Shown here: positions 14,915 through 20,488 of the stretch, in pieces
Layout of the letters: each line of letters opens with the position of its first letter
How positions within the stretch are numbered: the first letter of the stretch is position 1
Source: a virus
DNA length: 29,599 nucleotides
Virus record (IMG/VR): IMGVR_UViG_3300042154_000709
Span: 1-29,599 of that record
Reading direction: 5' to 3' (one strand)
Made by a program: the position numbers and the translations under genes
The notes under the pieces: model-generated
Databases searched by the model: none
What the model was told of the DNA's origin: nothing
What the model saw: only the letters and a program-made list of their open reading frames with translations

Positions 14915-15441
14915 AGCTCCCGAAGTTCCTTTTTTATTTCTGTTATCATTCCGTGTGCTGTGCCTACGCTTATATCGAAGTGACTTGCCAATTCTCGTAT
15001 TGTGTATGCTTTTTCTTTCTGTTTTGACAGTCTTAGGAACGTATCGAAGTACACTCGTTTTACTTTATCGGTTAAGCTATCTCTGTATATGTCTAAAATA
15101 GCTTTGTAACGGTTTATATTTAGTTCAATTATTATAGCATTCGTGTTTTCGTCATCTACTATTTCAGCTATGTAGTCATTTTCAACACTTGTTATTATTT
15201 CTAACTTGCTTTTTGACTGCCAAAGTAACTCACATTTGATTAAATGACTAAAATAATACTTGACCTCATGGTCTAAAGTTGGTGTTTTTCCTTTTATGTC
15301 GTGTTCAATATACGAAAGATAGGCGTTGTTAATGACAGTATCGCAGTCAAGGTTAGATTTTAATCTACTTAGAAAGTAATGCGTGTACCGACTTACTTCG
15401 TTGTAGTTTTCAGTGAGTAGTTTATCGAGAATAGCTTTCAT
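14893..15441 (-). CDS. Sigma-70/ECF-like RNA polymerase sigma factor (candidate late regulator)
   Basis: This is a 182-aa protein. The N-terminal half is helical with NYNEVSRYTHYFLSRLKSN and DTVINNAYLSYIE, placed like sigma region 2. The C-terminal part (about 127-178) has a region 4-type helix-turn-helix: a V-[FY]-x-[TL]-F-L-R-L start, AYTIRELASHFDISVGTAHG, then a recognition-helix end KKELRELEQLL. The size fits a two-domain ECF sigma. Phage sigma-like proteins switch host polymerase to late promoters. Here five identical-spaced two-box motifs lie at the late units, the first at the very end of this gene. The region 2 match is weak, so it could also be a region 4-only HTH regulator. Its start overlaps the upstream gene by 20 bases. 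Confidence 0.65.
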   Translation of the reverse strand: MKAILDKLLTENYNEVSRYTHYFLSRLKSNLDCDTVINNAYLSYIEHDIKGKTPTLDHEVKYYFSHLIKCELLWQSKSKLEIITSVENDYIAEIVDDENTNAIIIELNINRYKAILDIYRDSLTDKVKRVYFDTFLRLSKQKEKAYTIRELASHFDISVGTAHGMITEIKKELRELEQLLKN

Positions 15442-15628
15442 ACCAATTGAAAAAATCTTTTAAATATTGCTTTCTCACTACTCCTGAGCAAAAGCATTTT
15501 GTAAAGTTCTCGTTTGTAATCCGTTCTTTTATCGTTTTTAGCTTGTTTAAGACACTTTTACTCTCTTGAACGTGCTGTGTTTCCAATCGGATACTTTCGA
15601 TATATTCTATGTCAATTTCTGTAAGCAT
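15422..15628 (-). CDS. 68-aa small protein before the sigma-like gene
   Basis: The ATG at 15626-15628 gives MLTEIDIEYIESIRLETQHVQ. The longer reading from a GTG at 15715 would run deep into the upstream gene and adds an implausible hydrophobic stretch. It is helical and charged, with a CFC motif in NFTKCFCSGVVRKQYLKDFF near the end. It overlaps both neighbours by about 20 bases. The location suggests it is expressed together with the sigma-like protein and could be its partner or anti-sigma. That is inference only. Confidence 0.6.
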   Translation of the reverse strand: MLTEIDIEYIESIRLETQHVQESKSVLNKLKTIKERITNENFTKCFCSGVVRKQYLKDFFNWYESYSR

Positions 15629-15855
15629 AAATCTAAGGTGTAAGATATTAAAGAAACGAGACAAGCATAAAAAAAGTTGCCCGTAATAATCCAAGCTGAC
15701 CAAAACCCTACACATTTATAACATGAAAGTGAATGATGTATCCAATTTGTAACAAATGTCGGTCTAAAAAACTCAAAGACGTAGTCAATTGCAAAGTGTA
15801 AAGGCTCAAATTTAACAAACCACCATGCGAACGCTACTAATAAAATAATTGTCAT
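15607..15855 (-). CDS. Small membrane protein with a CxxC-GFW motif (DUF1360-like)
   Basis: The start chosen is the ATG at 15853-15855 (MTIILLVAFAWWFVKFEPLHF), giving 82 aa. The longer reading would need a GTG inside the terminator. It has a hydrophobic N-terminal segment (1-14), then SCYKCVGFWSAWIITGNFFYACLVSLISYTLD. A C-x2-C-x-G-F-W motif before a transmembrane helix resembles DUF1360-type phage and bacterial membrane proteins. Function unknown; superinfection exclusion or a lysis role are possible. It is first in the unit with the 68-aa and sigma-like genes. Confidence 0.65.
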   Translation of the reverse strand: MTIILLVAFAWWFVKFEPLHFAIDYVFEFFRPTFVTNWIHHSLSCYKCVGFWSAWIITGNFFYACLVSLISYTLDLCLQKLT

Positions 15856-15869
15856 ATATAATTTTTTTG

Positions 15870-15877
15870 TAAATATA
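15870..15877 (-). promoter_or_regulatory. Possible host-type -7 box for the sigma-like operon
   Basis: TATATTTA on the minus strand matches TAnnTTTG at seven of eight positions. It follows the terminator at 15892-15919 and lies 14 bases before the ATG at 15855. A -33 TTTG is not recognisable because that position falls in the T-tract of the terminator. It would give the sigma-like gene its own expression after the recombination operon ends. Confidence 0.4.
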
Positions 15878-15891
15878 CAACTATTTTTAAA

Positions 15892-15919
15892 TAAAAAAAG
15901 CACCCCGTTAAGAGTGCTT
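15892..15919 (-). terminator. Rho-independent terminator after the recombination operon
   Basis: AAGCACUC pairs with GGGUGCUU (15898-15919, one U-G pair, loop UUAACG) and is followed on the minus strand by seven U. The stem overlaps the last codons of the HTH gene at 15908-16129. It separates the recombination operon from the sigma-like operon. Confidence 0.85.
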
Positions 15920-16129
15920 CCATTTTATGTTATTAAGTGCCTTACCTATTCGCTGTAAAGTTTCCGTGTTTAAACCGCCCTCGTGTCGTAAAAACTTATT
16001 AAGCTGTCCTTGTTGTAACTTACTACGCTGGCAAAACGCTCTCGGACTTTCGCACGTATTCTCAAAGTGAACTTGCATCGCTTTACGTGTTATCTCCTCA
16101 ATGTTTATTATTGCATCTATTGCTTTCAT
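15908..16129 (-). CDS. Small helix-turn-helix DNA-binding protein
   Basis: The ATG at 16127-16129 gives 73 aa, MKAIDAIINIEEITRKAMQVH, one base after the SSB-like stop codon. The longer reading starts at TTG and is not needed. Residues about 31-63 have SPRAFCQRSKLQQGQLNKFLRHEGGLNTETLQRIGKALN, a Cro/XRE-like helix-turn-helix pattern with a final scaffold helix. It could repress the early promoters once recombination genes are expressed. It ends within the operon terminator. There is no opposing cI-like gene, so lysogenic control is not suggested. Confidence 0.6.
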   Translation of the reverse strand: MKAIDAIINIEEITRKAMQVHFENTCESPRAFCQRSKLQQGQLNKFLRHEGGLNTETLQRIGKALNNIKWKHS

Positions 16130-16130
16130 G

Positions 16131-16376
16131 TTAGAAAGGTAAATCGTCAACTTCGTTTTTTTGTTGTGTAGGATTAGCTGGGATAGGTGTATCAGCTTTG
16201 TATGGTTCTGTAATCTTAACAGAAAAGAAAGGCTTTCCGTCTTTTGTTTGTTTTACCCACATTGCGATTTGTTTGTCTACACCATCTACATTGATTTTCC
16301 CTCTGTAAGTTGGTTGGTTTCCTGTTGCAGTTTCGTTCTTGAAAATTGCTCCAGCGTTTGTGTTGTCGTACTCCAT
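16131..16376 (-). CDS. Small SSB-like / DUF736-like protein with SSB-type C-terminal tip
   Basis: This is an 81-aa protein. NTNAGAIFKNETATGNQPTY, GKINVDGVDKQIAMWVKQ and GKPFFSVKITEP match the pattern of DUF736-type proteins (short OB-like beta domain, about residues 5-58). The end is a linker rich in Pro and Gln, then EVDDLPF. An acidic tip closing in D-D-[LI]-P-F is the protein-docking tail of bacterial SSB. The role would be coating ssDNA and recruiting host or phage replication and recombination proteins. It lies between the exonuclease and HTH genes and behind an ERF annealing gene, so it completes an annealing recombination set. The DNA-binding activity is inferred. Confidence 0.65.
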   Translation of the reverse strand: MEYDNTNAGAIFKNETATGNQPTYRGKINVDGVDKQIAMWVKQTKDGKPFFSVKITEPYKADTPIPANPTQQKNEVDDLPF

Positions 16377-16387
16377 TTGTTTTGTTT

Positions 16388-17071
16388 TTAAATTAAACCT
16401 TTTAACATTTTATAATATTCTCTTGCTATTTCTACTTTCTCGATTATCTTTTCTATTGCTTTTTCGTCACGTTCAACAATGTAACGCTTTACTCTTAGTT
16501 TACTTGGTATGTTGTCGTAATTATGTTTCAATTGCACTTCGTGTCTTAAATCAATGTCCTCGTCAATTAGTCCCGCTTTCCAGTGCGCACGTCTTACTTC
16601 GTCCTCAACTATTTGTAAAGGTGTATTCATTAAACAATAAACCAATTCAGCTTGTGTTTTATCCGTGAGCCACATATAACCCTGCAACTGCCAGTAGTAA
16701 TCCTTATTTTTTAAATCAGCTTCAAACATAGGATAGGTATCTAAAGACCAACTGCACTTTATATCAGCTAATAGTGAATCCGTGTTAATGTCAGGTTCTC
16801 CAGTTATGTAATCATTTGTAAAACGCTCCGTGTTTTTAACTACAAACTCCCAATCGAATTGCTCACTTGCAAACTGTATCGCTTCATCTTCCATTTCAAG
16901 TCCTTTGTCAGTATAGCGTGAACTAAACTCTTTACGGTAACCGAACTCTAACTCGTTAAATAAATCTTCGATGTAACTCTTTGCTGTTTGACTTAGAACC
17001 TCGCTTTTGCTACGAGGCTCTACAAGTAACTTGCCCAAACTTGAGCATCTAAATAATGGTTTATCCAACAT
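16388..17071 (-). CDS. PD-(D/E)XK exonuclease, YqaJ-like
   Basis: The ATG at 17069-17071 (MLDKPLFRCSSLGKLLVEPR) is preferred over the TTG at 17077; 227 aa. The nuclease core has GLEMEDEAIQFA (about 60), a motif TGEPDINTD (about 90) and ADIKCSWSLDTYP (about 103) giving D...D-x-K, and YYWQLQGYMWL (about 127), as in lambda-exonuclease/YqaJ-type enzymes. The role would be resecting dsDNA ends for the ERF-type annealase. A charged coiled end (DEKAIEKIIEKVEIAREYYK) follows. It overlaps the HNH gene by 11 bases and leads into the SSB-like gene (11 bases between). Confidence 0.85.
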   Translation of the reverse strand: MLDKPLFRCSSLGKLLVEPRSKSEVLSQTAKSYIEDLFNELEFGYRKEFSSRYTDKGLEMEDEAIQFASEQFDWEFVVKNTERFTNDYITGEPDINTDSLLADIKCSWSLDTYPMFEADLKNKDYYWQLQGYMWLTDKTQAELVYCLMNTPLQIVEDEVRRAHWKAGLIDEDIDLRHEVQLKHNYDNIPSKLRVKRYIVERDEKAIEKIIEKVEIAREYYKMLKGLI

Positions 17072-17555
17072 TTTCAATATTTTTTAAATTAAAATCTCTT
17101 AATTTTATAGCTTCATCTAAAGTTTTGCAATAACCTAAATCATATTTATTTTTATTTCTGTTAAATAGTACTCTAAATTTACCATTAACATTATAAATAT
17201 TACTGTTATTTGTATTACTGTTTTTACCTCTTAATATATTTTCAGTATGTGTTATTACTCTTAAGTTATCTAATTTGTTATTAGTTCTATTATTATCAAT
17301 ATGGTCTACTACAATTCCTTTTTTAGCTACATGATTTAAAAATGCTTCTGCAACAACAACATGAATGTATTTTGTTTTAATAATATTGTTTTTAGAAAAT
17401 GATAATTTTAAATAACCAACATCGCTATTTTTATTTGGCTTTAAAATACGTTCAAAATTTGCAGTTCCATTTCTCGGTAAACTCTTAACTCTACCTAAAT
17501 TACTAATTTCATATAGTCCCTCATATCCGACTACTGGCAACCAAAGTTCATTCAT
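17061..17555 (-). CDS. NUMOD4-HNH homing endonuclease
   Basis: This is a 164-aa protein. Residues 4-27 carry the NUMOD4 motif (LWLPVVGYEGLYEISNLGRVKSL), then a beta strand YLKLSFSK. The HNH core is HVVVAEAFL (about 66), VVDHIDNNRTNNKLDNLRVIT (about 82-102), and the C-terminal part HTENILRGKNSNTNN is followed by a YNVNGKFRVLFN DNA-binding repeat. It cuts DNA to spread itself. Its DNA is far more AT-rich (Asn/Lys/Ile codons) than its neighbours, which marks it as acquired. It sits between a structured leader and the exonuclease gene, so it may have separated that gene from its original leader. Confidence 0.85.
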   Translation of the reverse strand: MNELWLPVVGYEGLYEISNLGRVKSLPRNGTANFERILKPNKNSDVGYLKLSFSKNNIIKTKYIHVVVAEAFLNHVAKKGIVVDHIDNNRTNNKLDNLRVITHTENILRGKNSNTNNSNIYNVNGKFRVLFNRNKNKYDLGYCKTLDEAIKLRDFNLKNIENVG

Positions 17556-17576
17556 TTTTTTTTACAGTTAAATAAC

Positions 17577-17649
17577 GCAGTTAAAAAGAAACGTGGAAGG
17601 TGTAACTGCTTCACTTTTCAAACGGCTAATTACTTCCGTTCTATCCACG
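17577..17649 (-). promoter_or_regulatory. Structured leader B, predicted pseudoknot
   Basis: Minus-strand RNA, 5' to 3': CGUGGA (644-649) pairs with UCCACG (592-597), with a further G-U pair possible only on the minus strand. A hairpin AACGG/CCGUU (636-640 with 621-625) lies inside. GCAGUUA (603-609), inside the loop, pairs with UAACUGC (577-583), downstream of the first helix. This makes an H-type pseudoknot ending about 21 bases before the ATG. It has the same order as leader A at 22069-22145 with different sequences. Confidence 0.5.
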
Positions 17650-17652
17650 CAT

Positions 17653-17683
17653 CTAATATACAAATAATAATTTAATTTACAAA
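17653..17683 (-). promoter_or_regulatory. Host-type promoter for the recombination operon
   Basis: On the minus strand TTTG (17680-17683), 19 bases, TATATTAG (17653-17660). The spacing equals that of the promoters at 18397 and 24274. The -7 box has two changes from TAnnTTTG only in its last four bases. Transcription would begin about at the first helix of leader B. Confidence 0.55.
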
Positions 17684-17714
17684 ATTAATTTTCCGAGTGA
17701 TGAACAACGTACAA

Positions 17715-18233
17715 TCATAACATTGCTTTTTGCTCGGGTGTTAACTCGAATTTTAATAAATCGTCTTTCTTAGCTTTACCATCTTTGATTGCTTGTAATG
17801 CTTTAACAAAACGCTCATCGTTGATAGGTTGCTTTTTAGGTTCGTGTTTTACTTGTTGGCTGTTATCTTTTGAATCAGGGTCGCTTTCTGTTTCATCAAT
17901 TAAGAATAAACCATTTAGCGCATACTTACGTGCATAACTTGACGCAGTACCTGTACATTGCTCCGAAGACATTCCTTTGTGGTCTCCTAACTCAGCAAAA
18001 CCGTTTACTTCAATTACTTTATTTCCACTCCTTAAAGCAGCAGTTGCTTTTAAAAATAGCTTACTACCTACTTGAACTATGTCATCTGATAAGACTAATT
18101 CTAATTCGTGTTTTTGTAGTAATGGTTTTAAAGATTCAAGTATTTGCTCTGCGCTTCTGTACTTGTACTTTCCGAATGAATTAAATGACCCTTTAGGACA
18201 CTTTAACTCTGCTTGTAATTTTAATAGATTCAT
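17715..18233 (-). CDS. ERF-family single-strand annealing protein
   Basis: This is a 172-aa protein. NSFGKYKYRSAEQILESLKPLLQ (about 17-40), LVLSDDIVQVGSKLFLKATAAL (about 46-68) and GTASSYARKYALNGLFLIDETESDPD (about 95-120) are the core of ERF-type annealing proteins (P22 Erf relatives). It would bind resected single strands and anneal them, with the exonuclease and SSB-like protein encoded downstream. The remaining 50 residues are a charged linker and a small helical end. It follows the 47-aa gene with an ATGA overlap and an A-rich start context. Confidence 0.85.
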   Translation of the reverse strand: MNLLKLQAELKCPKGSFNSFGKYKYRSAEQILESLKPLLQKHELELVLSDDIVQVGSKLFLKATAALRSGNKVIEVNGFAELGDHKGMSSEQCTGTASSYARKYALNGLFLIDETESDPDSKDNSQQVKHEPKKQPINDERFVKALQAIKDGKAKKDDLLKFELTPEQKAML

Positions 18234-18373
18234 CGTTGTTTGTTTTGTTTAAAAGCGTTAATATCTGTACATAATTTTGTACCATTTTCAAATTGAACTA
18301 AAACGTGTGTTTTATCAAAGTCTAATACTTTACACATTTTACCAAAATAATTAAGTTGTATTCCTTTTTTCAT
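18230..18373 (-). CDS. 47-aa small protein upstream of the ERF gene
   Basis: The ATG at 18371-18373 gives MKKGIQLNYFGKMCKVLDFD..., and the TGA at 18230-18232 overlaps the ERF start. It has three beta-like stretches (GIQLNYFG, CKVLDF, HVLVQFENGTK), suggesting a small SH3-like beta barrel. The last residues KQNKQR come from the A-rich start signal of the next gene. It is the first gene after the host-type promoter at 18397-18426. Function unknown. Confidence 0.7.
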   Translation of the reverse strand: MKKGIQLNYFGKMCKVLDFDKTHVLVQFENGTKLCTDINAFKQNKQR

Positions 18374-18396
18374 CGTTATTTGTTTGTTTGTTTCGA

Positions 18397-18426
18397 CAAA
18401 TGTAATACATTAATTTTAATACACAA
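18397..18426 (-). promoter_or_regulatory. Host-type promoter for the ERF operon
   Basis: On the minus strand TTG (18424-18426), 19 bases, TACATTTG (18397-18404), an exact TAnnTTTG. The spacing is identical to that of the promoter at 24274-24303. The following sequence has repeats of AAACA before AACGATG at 18373. Confidence 0.75.
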
Positions 18427-18448
18427 TACTTTTTTAAATATTTTTTAT

Positions 18449-18649
18449 TTATTCTAAAATTAAATTGTAATCATTTAAAAATTCATGCAACACATGACGT
18501 ACTTTTTCATATTCAGGTTCTTCTTTATCTGAATGTTTAATTGTATGTCTTAAACTTTGGTCTAAGTTCCAAACTACCAACTTCCAATACCCAGCATTTA
18601 ATGCAGTCATTGCTTCGTCTTGGTCTTCAAATTCAATTGTTATTTTCAT
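18449..18649 (-). CDS. 66-aa conserved phage protein of unknown function
   Basis: MKITIEFEDQDEAMTALNAGYWK starts a small alpha/beta protein; VVWNLDQSLRHTIKH and ...VRHVLHEFLNDYNLILE follow. This pattern (F-E-D-x-D-E-A, W-x-L-D-Q-x-L-R-x-x-I-K-H) is one I recognise from small proteins of unrelated phages, where the function is unknown. It overlaps NinG by 17 bases. It is the last gene of the first early operon, upstream of the ERF promoter. Confidence 0.65.
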   Translation of the reverse strand: MKITIEFEDQDEAMTALNAGYWKLVVWNLDQSLRHTIKHSDKEEPEYEKVRHVLHEFLNDYNLILE

Positions 18650-19175
18650 GTTCTTTTATTTTTAGTTTATATTCAGCTATTAGATTTTTTAATTCGTCTT
18701 TTGACCATTTACGAGTTTCATAGGCTCGGTTGCGTAATAATTCAAATTCATCTTTTCCGATTCTATTGATCAAGTTGTTTCCGTACTCAATTAGGTTGCC
18801 ACTTAAAAAGCTGTTACAGTGTTCACATTGTAAGTGTACATTCATTTCATCAAACCTAACATTTGAGTGTCCGCCTTGTGAGTAGAAATGTCCAGCATTT
18901 TTTTTACGTGGTGGTTTTTGACAACTTATGCAAACCAATCCTTCGTCACGTAATCTAATCCACTTGTTGAATACCTGTTGAGCAAGTTTCAAATAGTCCT
19001 GAAGCGTTAACAAATCCTCTTTTTGTTTCTTAACTTTTTCTTTTTTAATCTTTTCCAAGTTCTTTAAAGCTAACTTTGTCTTGGTGCAAACGAAACAAAG
19101 TCTATCGGTTGTCTTGTAAGGCACGAATGTAGCGTTACATTCTTTACAATTGCGGTCGTATATTGTTTTCATCAT
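18633..19175 (-). CDS. ninG: NinG-like recombination nuclease
   Basis: This is a 180-aa protein; the ATG at 19172 is an alternative start. Zinc-binding pairs CKECNATFVP (about 10) and CFVCTKTK (about 27) lie at the N-terminus. A second cluster CISCQKPPRKKNAGHFYS...GGHSNVRFDEMNVHLQCEHCN (about 82-122) is followed by SGNLIEYGNNLINRIG. This is the lambda NinG/Rap pattern, a Holliday-structure endonuclease that resolves recombination intermediates. It fits the ERF/exonuclease/SSB genes downstream. It overlaps the 75-aa gene by 32 bases. Confidence 0.9.
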   Translation of the reverse strand: MMKTIYDRNCKECNATFVPYKTTDRLCFVCTKTKLALKNLEKIKKEKVKKQKEDLLTLQDYLKLAQQVFNKWIRLRDEGLVCISCQKPPRKKNAGHFYSQGGHSNVRFDEMNVHLQCEHCNSFLSGNLIEYGNNLINRIGKDEFELLRNRAYETRKWSKDELKNLIAEYKLKIKEHENNN

Positions 19176-19371
19176 TTAATTTATTTAAAATGTTTACAAT
19201 CGTAAAGTAGTAAGGTAAATACGCTCTATTTCCTTTTTGGTTTTTAAGCACGTTTAACAGACTTTCTACTGTGTTCTTAATGTTTGGTATGTAACAACCT
19301 TTATGTAGCGTTAAATCACGGTTAAGTTCGTGTTTTTGTAGCTGAAACATTACTTCGTTTAGTGGTGTCAT
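19144..19371 (-). CDS. 75-aa helical protein of unknown function
   Basis: MTPLNEVMFQLQKHELNRDLT begins a helical soluble protein with a central part NIKNTVESLLNVLKNQKGNRAYLPYYF. It has no motif that I recognise. The start overlaps the stop of the membrane gene upstream (ATGA), and its last 32 bases overlap NinG. It is part of the first early operon. Confidence 0.6.
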   Translation of the reverse strand: MTPLNEVMFQLQKHELNRDLTLHKGCYIPNIKNTVESLLNVLKNQKGNRAYLPYYFTIVNILNKLNDENNIRPQL

Positions 19372-19631
19372 AGCTTTTCAATTTCTTTTGATTCCCAAAT
19401 AGTATCTATTTCGTATTTATCACATACATTAATTGAGTAATTCATAGGCATTAAAGTTTTGCCAATTAACTGCAATCTCATTCTTCGTTCAAAATGATTT
19501 TTAACACACGTTTTTTCAATGTAATAATTTTTACCATTTATTTGACCGTCCCATTTATTGTGTTTTATAGTTATTATAATTGCTAAAACTATAAATAATA
19601 AACTGCCAATAATTATAATTGATTTTTTCAT
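19368..19631 (-). CDS. 87-aa protein with one N-terminal membrane segment
   Basis: MKKSIIIIGSLLFIVLAIIITIKHNKWDG has two positive residues and about 18 hydrophobic residues, so it is an inner-membrane anchor or uncleaved signal. The remaining 60 residues are periplasmic by the positive-inside rule, with two Cys (KTCVKNHF, NVCDKY). A role in superinfection exclusion or host envelope change is possible. The start overlaps the upstream stop (ATGA). Confidence 0.6.
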   Translation of the reverse strand: MKKSIIIIGSLLFIVLAIIITIKHNKWDGQINGKNYYIEKTCVKNHFERRMRLQLIGKTLMPMNYSINVCDKYEIDTIWESKEIEKL

Positions 19632-19921
19632 AATAACTGCTTTATAGATTCTACTTCCTCACGCATCTTTTGCATTTCGACTTCATTCAAAATTAATGCT
19701 TTTTCTAAACTTATGTTTCTAAGCCTGTACGTTTTATTTTCATCAACTAAGTTGTATACCATTTCCTGAACATCTAATAGGTCATTGACGCTTTCTTTTT
19801 GCCACTTTATTAGTTCTTTTTTATGTGGTGCTTTCTGCTCAAGGTCGTCTAAAGCGAATTTAACACGGTGCAAAACAGTAGATAGTTGTGCTTTTCTGAT
19901 TAATACATCAAGTTCATTCAT
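19628..19921 (-). CDS. 97-aa coiled-coil protein
   Basis: The ATG at 19919-19921 (MNELDVLIRKAQLSTVLHRVK) is chosen because the longer reading starts at TTG. The protein is almost entirely helical with heptads (ALDDLEQKAPHKKELIKW, DLLDVQEMVYNLVDENKTYRLRN, NEVEMQKMREEVESIKQLL). It overlaps the 190-aa gene by eight bases and the membrane gene by four. It could be an inhibitor or adaptor of a host protein; no family recognised. Confidence 0.6.
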   Translation of the reverse strand: MNELDVLIRKAQLSTVLHRVKFALDDLEQKAPHKKELIKWQKESVNDLLDVQEMVYNLVDENKTYRLRNISLEKALILNEVEMQKMREEVESIKQLL

Positions 19922-20486
19922 AATCAAATGTATTTATATTTCTTTTAACATATTCTAAATTTTTTATTAAATGAAGTTTTGGCATTATTATCCATTTTGA
20001 AATTATATCTCCTTTTAAATGTGCATCATATTGGTTTATTCCTCTTGTAACACGACAAACTCTACCGTTAATTATTTCAATATATTTTTCATTAACCTGT
20101 AAAATATTTAAAATATATTTTCGACCAAACCAATTTAACTTTTCAAAATATTCTTGTTTTTCAAGATATGATAAAAATTCTGGTTCTGAATAGTAAGCAA
20201 TAGCAGCTACTTTATAACTTTCATCTTGTAATTCAATTTTTTGAACTTCATATACAAACTTTAAATCATGATATTTTAAACTATATTCTATGTATTTTTC
20301 AATTGTCATTTCTTTATCATTCATTTGAGCAATTGTGAAATCAACATCTAAATCATGTTTACAAAACAGAGCATATAATCTTAAAGGCTCACGTTCTTTA
20401 TCCGCTTTTCTGTTTTCTTTTTTTTCATCAATGTAATTTAATACATTTTGAAATTCTATTTTGTCGTTTTCTAATAAATATTTCAT
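19914..20486 (-). CDS. 190-aa protein of unknown function, very AT-rich
   Basis: MKYLLENDKIEFQNVLNYIDEKK starts a charged, aromatic-rich protein with TIEKYIEYSLKYHDLKF, FEKLNWFGRKYILNILQVNEKYIEIINGRVCRVTRGINQYDAHLKG and KWIIMPKLHLIKNLEYVK. No motif is recognised. Its DNA is noticeably more AT-rich than that of the helicase and DUF6291-like genes beside it, using mostly A/T third positions, so it may have been acquired separately. Its start has the TTTAACGATG context. It lies between the ATPase and the small early genes, so a replication or takeover role is possible but not shown. Confidence 0.6.
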   Translation of the reverse strand: MKYLLENDKIEFQNVLNYIDEKKENRKADKEREPLRLYALFCKHDLDVDFTIAQMNDKEMTIEKYIEYSLKYHDLKFVYEVQKIELQDESYKVAAIAYYSEPEFLSYLEKQEYFEKLNWFGRKYILNILQVNEKYIEIINGRVCRVTRGINQYDAHLKGDIISKWIIMPKLHLIKNLEYVKRNINTFDYE

Positions 20487-20488
20487 CG

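Noticed and set aside
15422-15715. Longer GTG start for the 68-aa gene (97 aa)
   Set aside because: It would overlap the upstream gene by more than 100 bases; the ATG at 15628 gives the short overlap typical of this genome.
15607-15903. Longer GTG start for the small membrane protein (98 aa)
   Set aside because: The GTG lies inside the terminator hairpin and adds a second hydrophobic run; the ATG at 15855 sits behind the -7 box and has a normal A-rich context.
15908-16150. HTH protein as a lysogeny repressor
   Set aside because: There is no integrase, no opposing promoter pair and no second repressor gene; it stands at the end of a lytic recombination operon.
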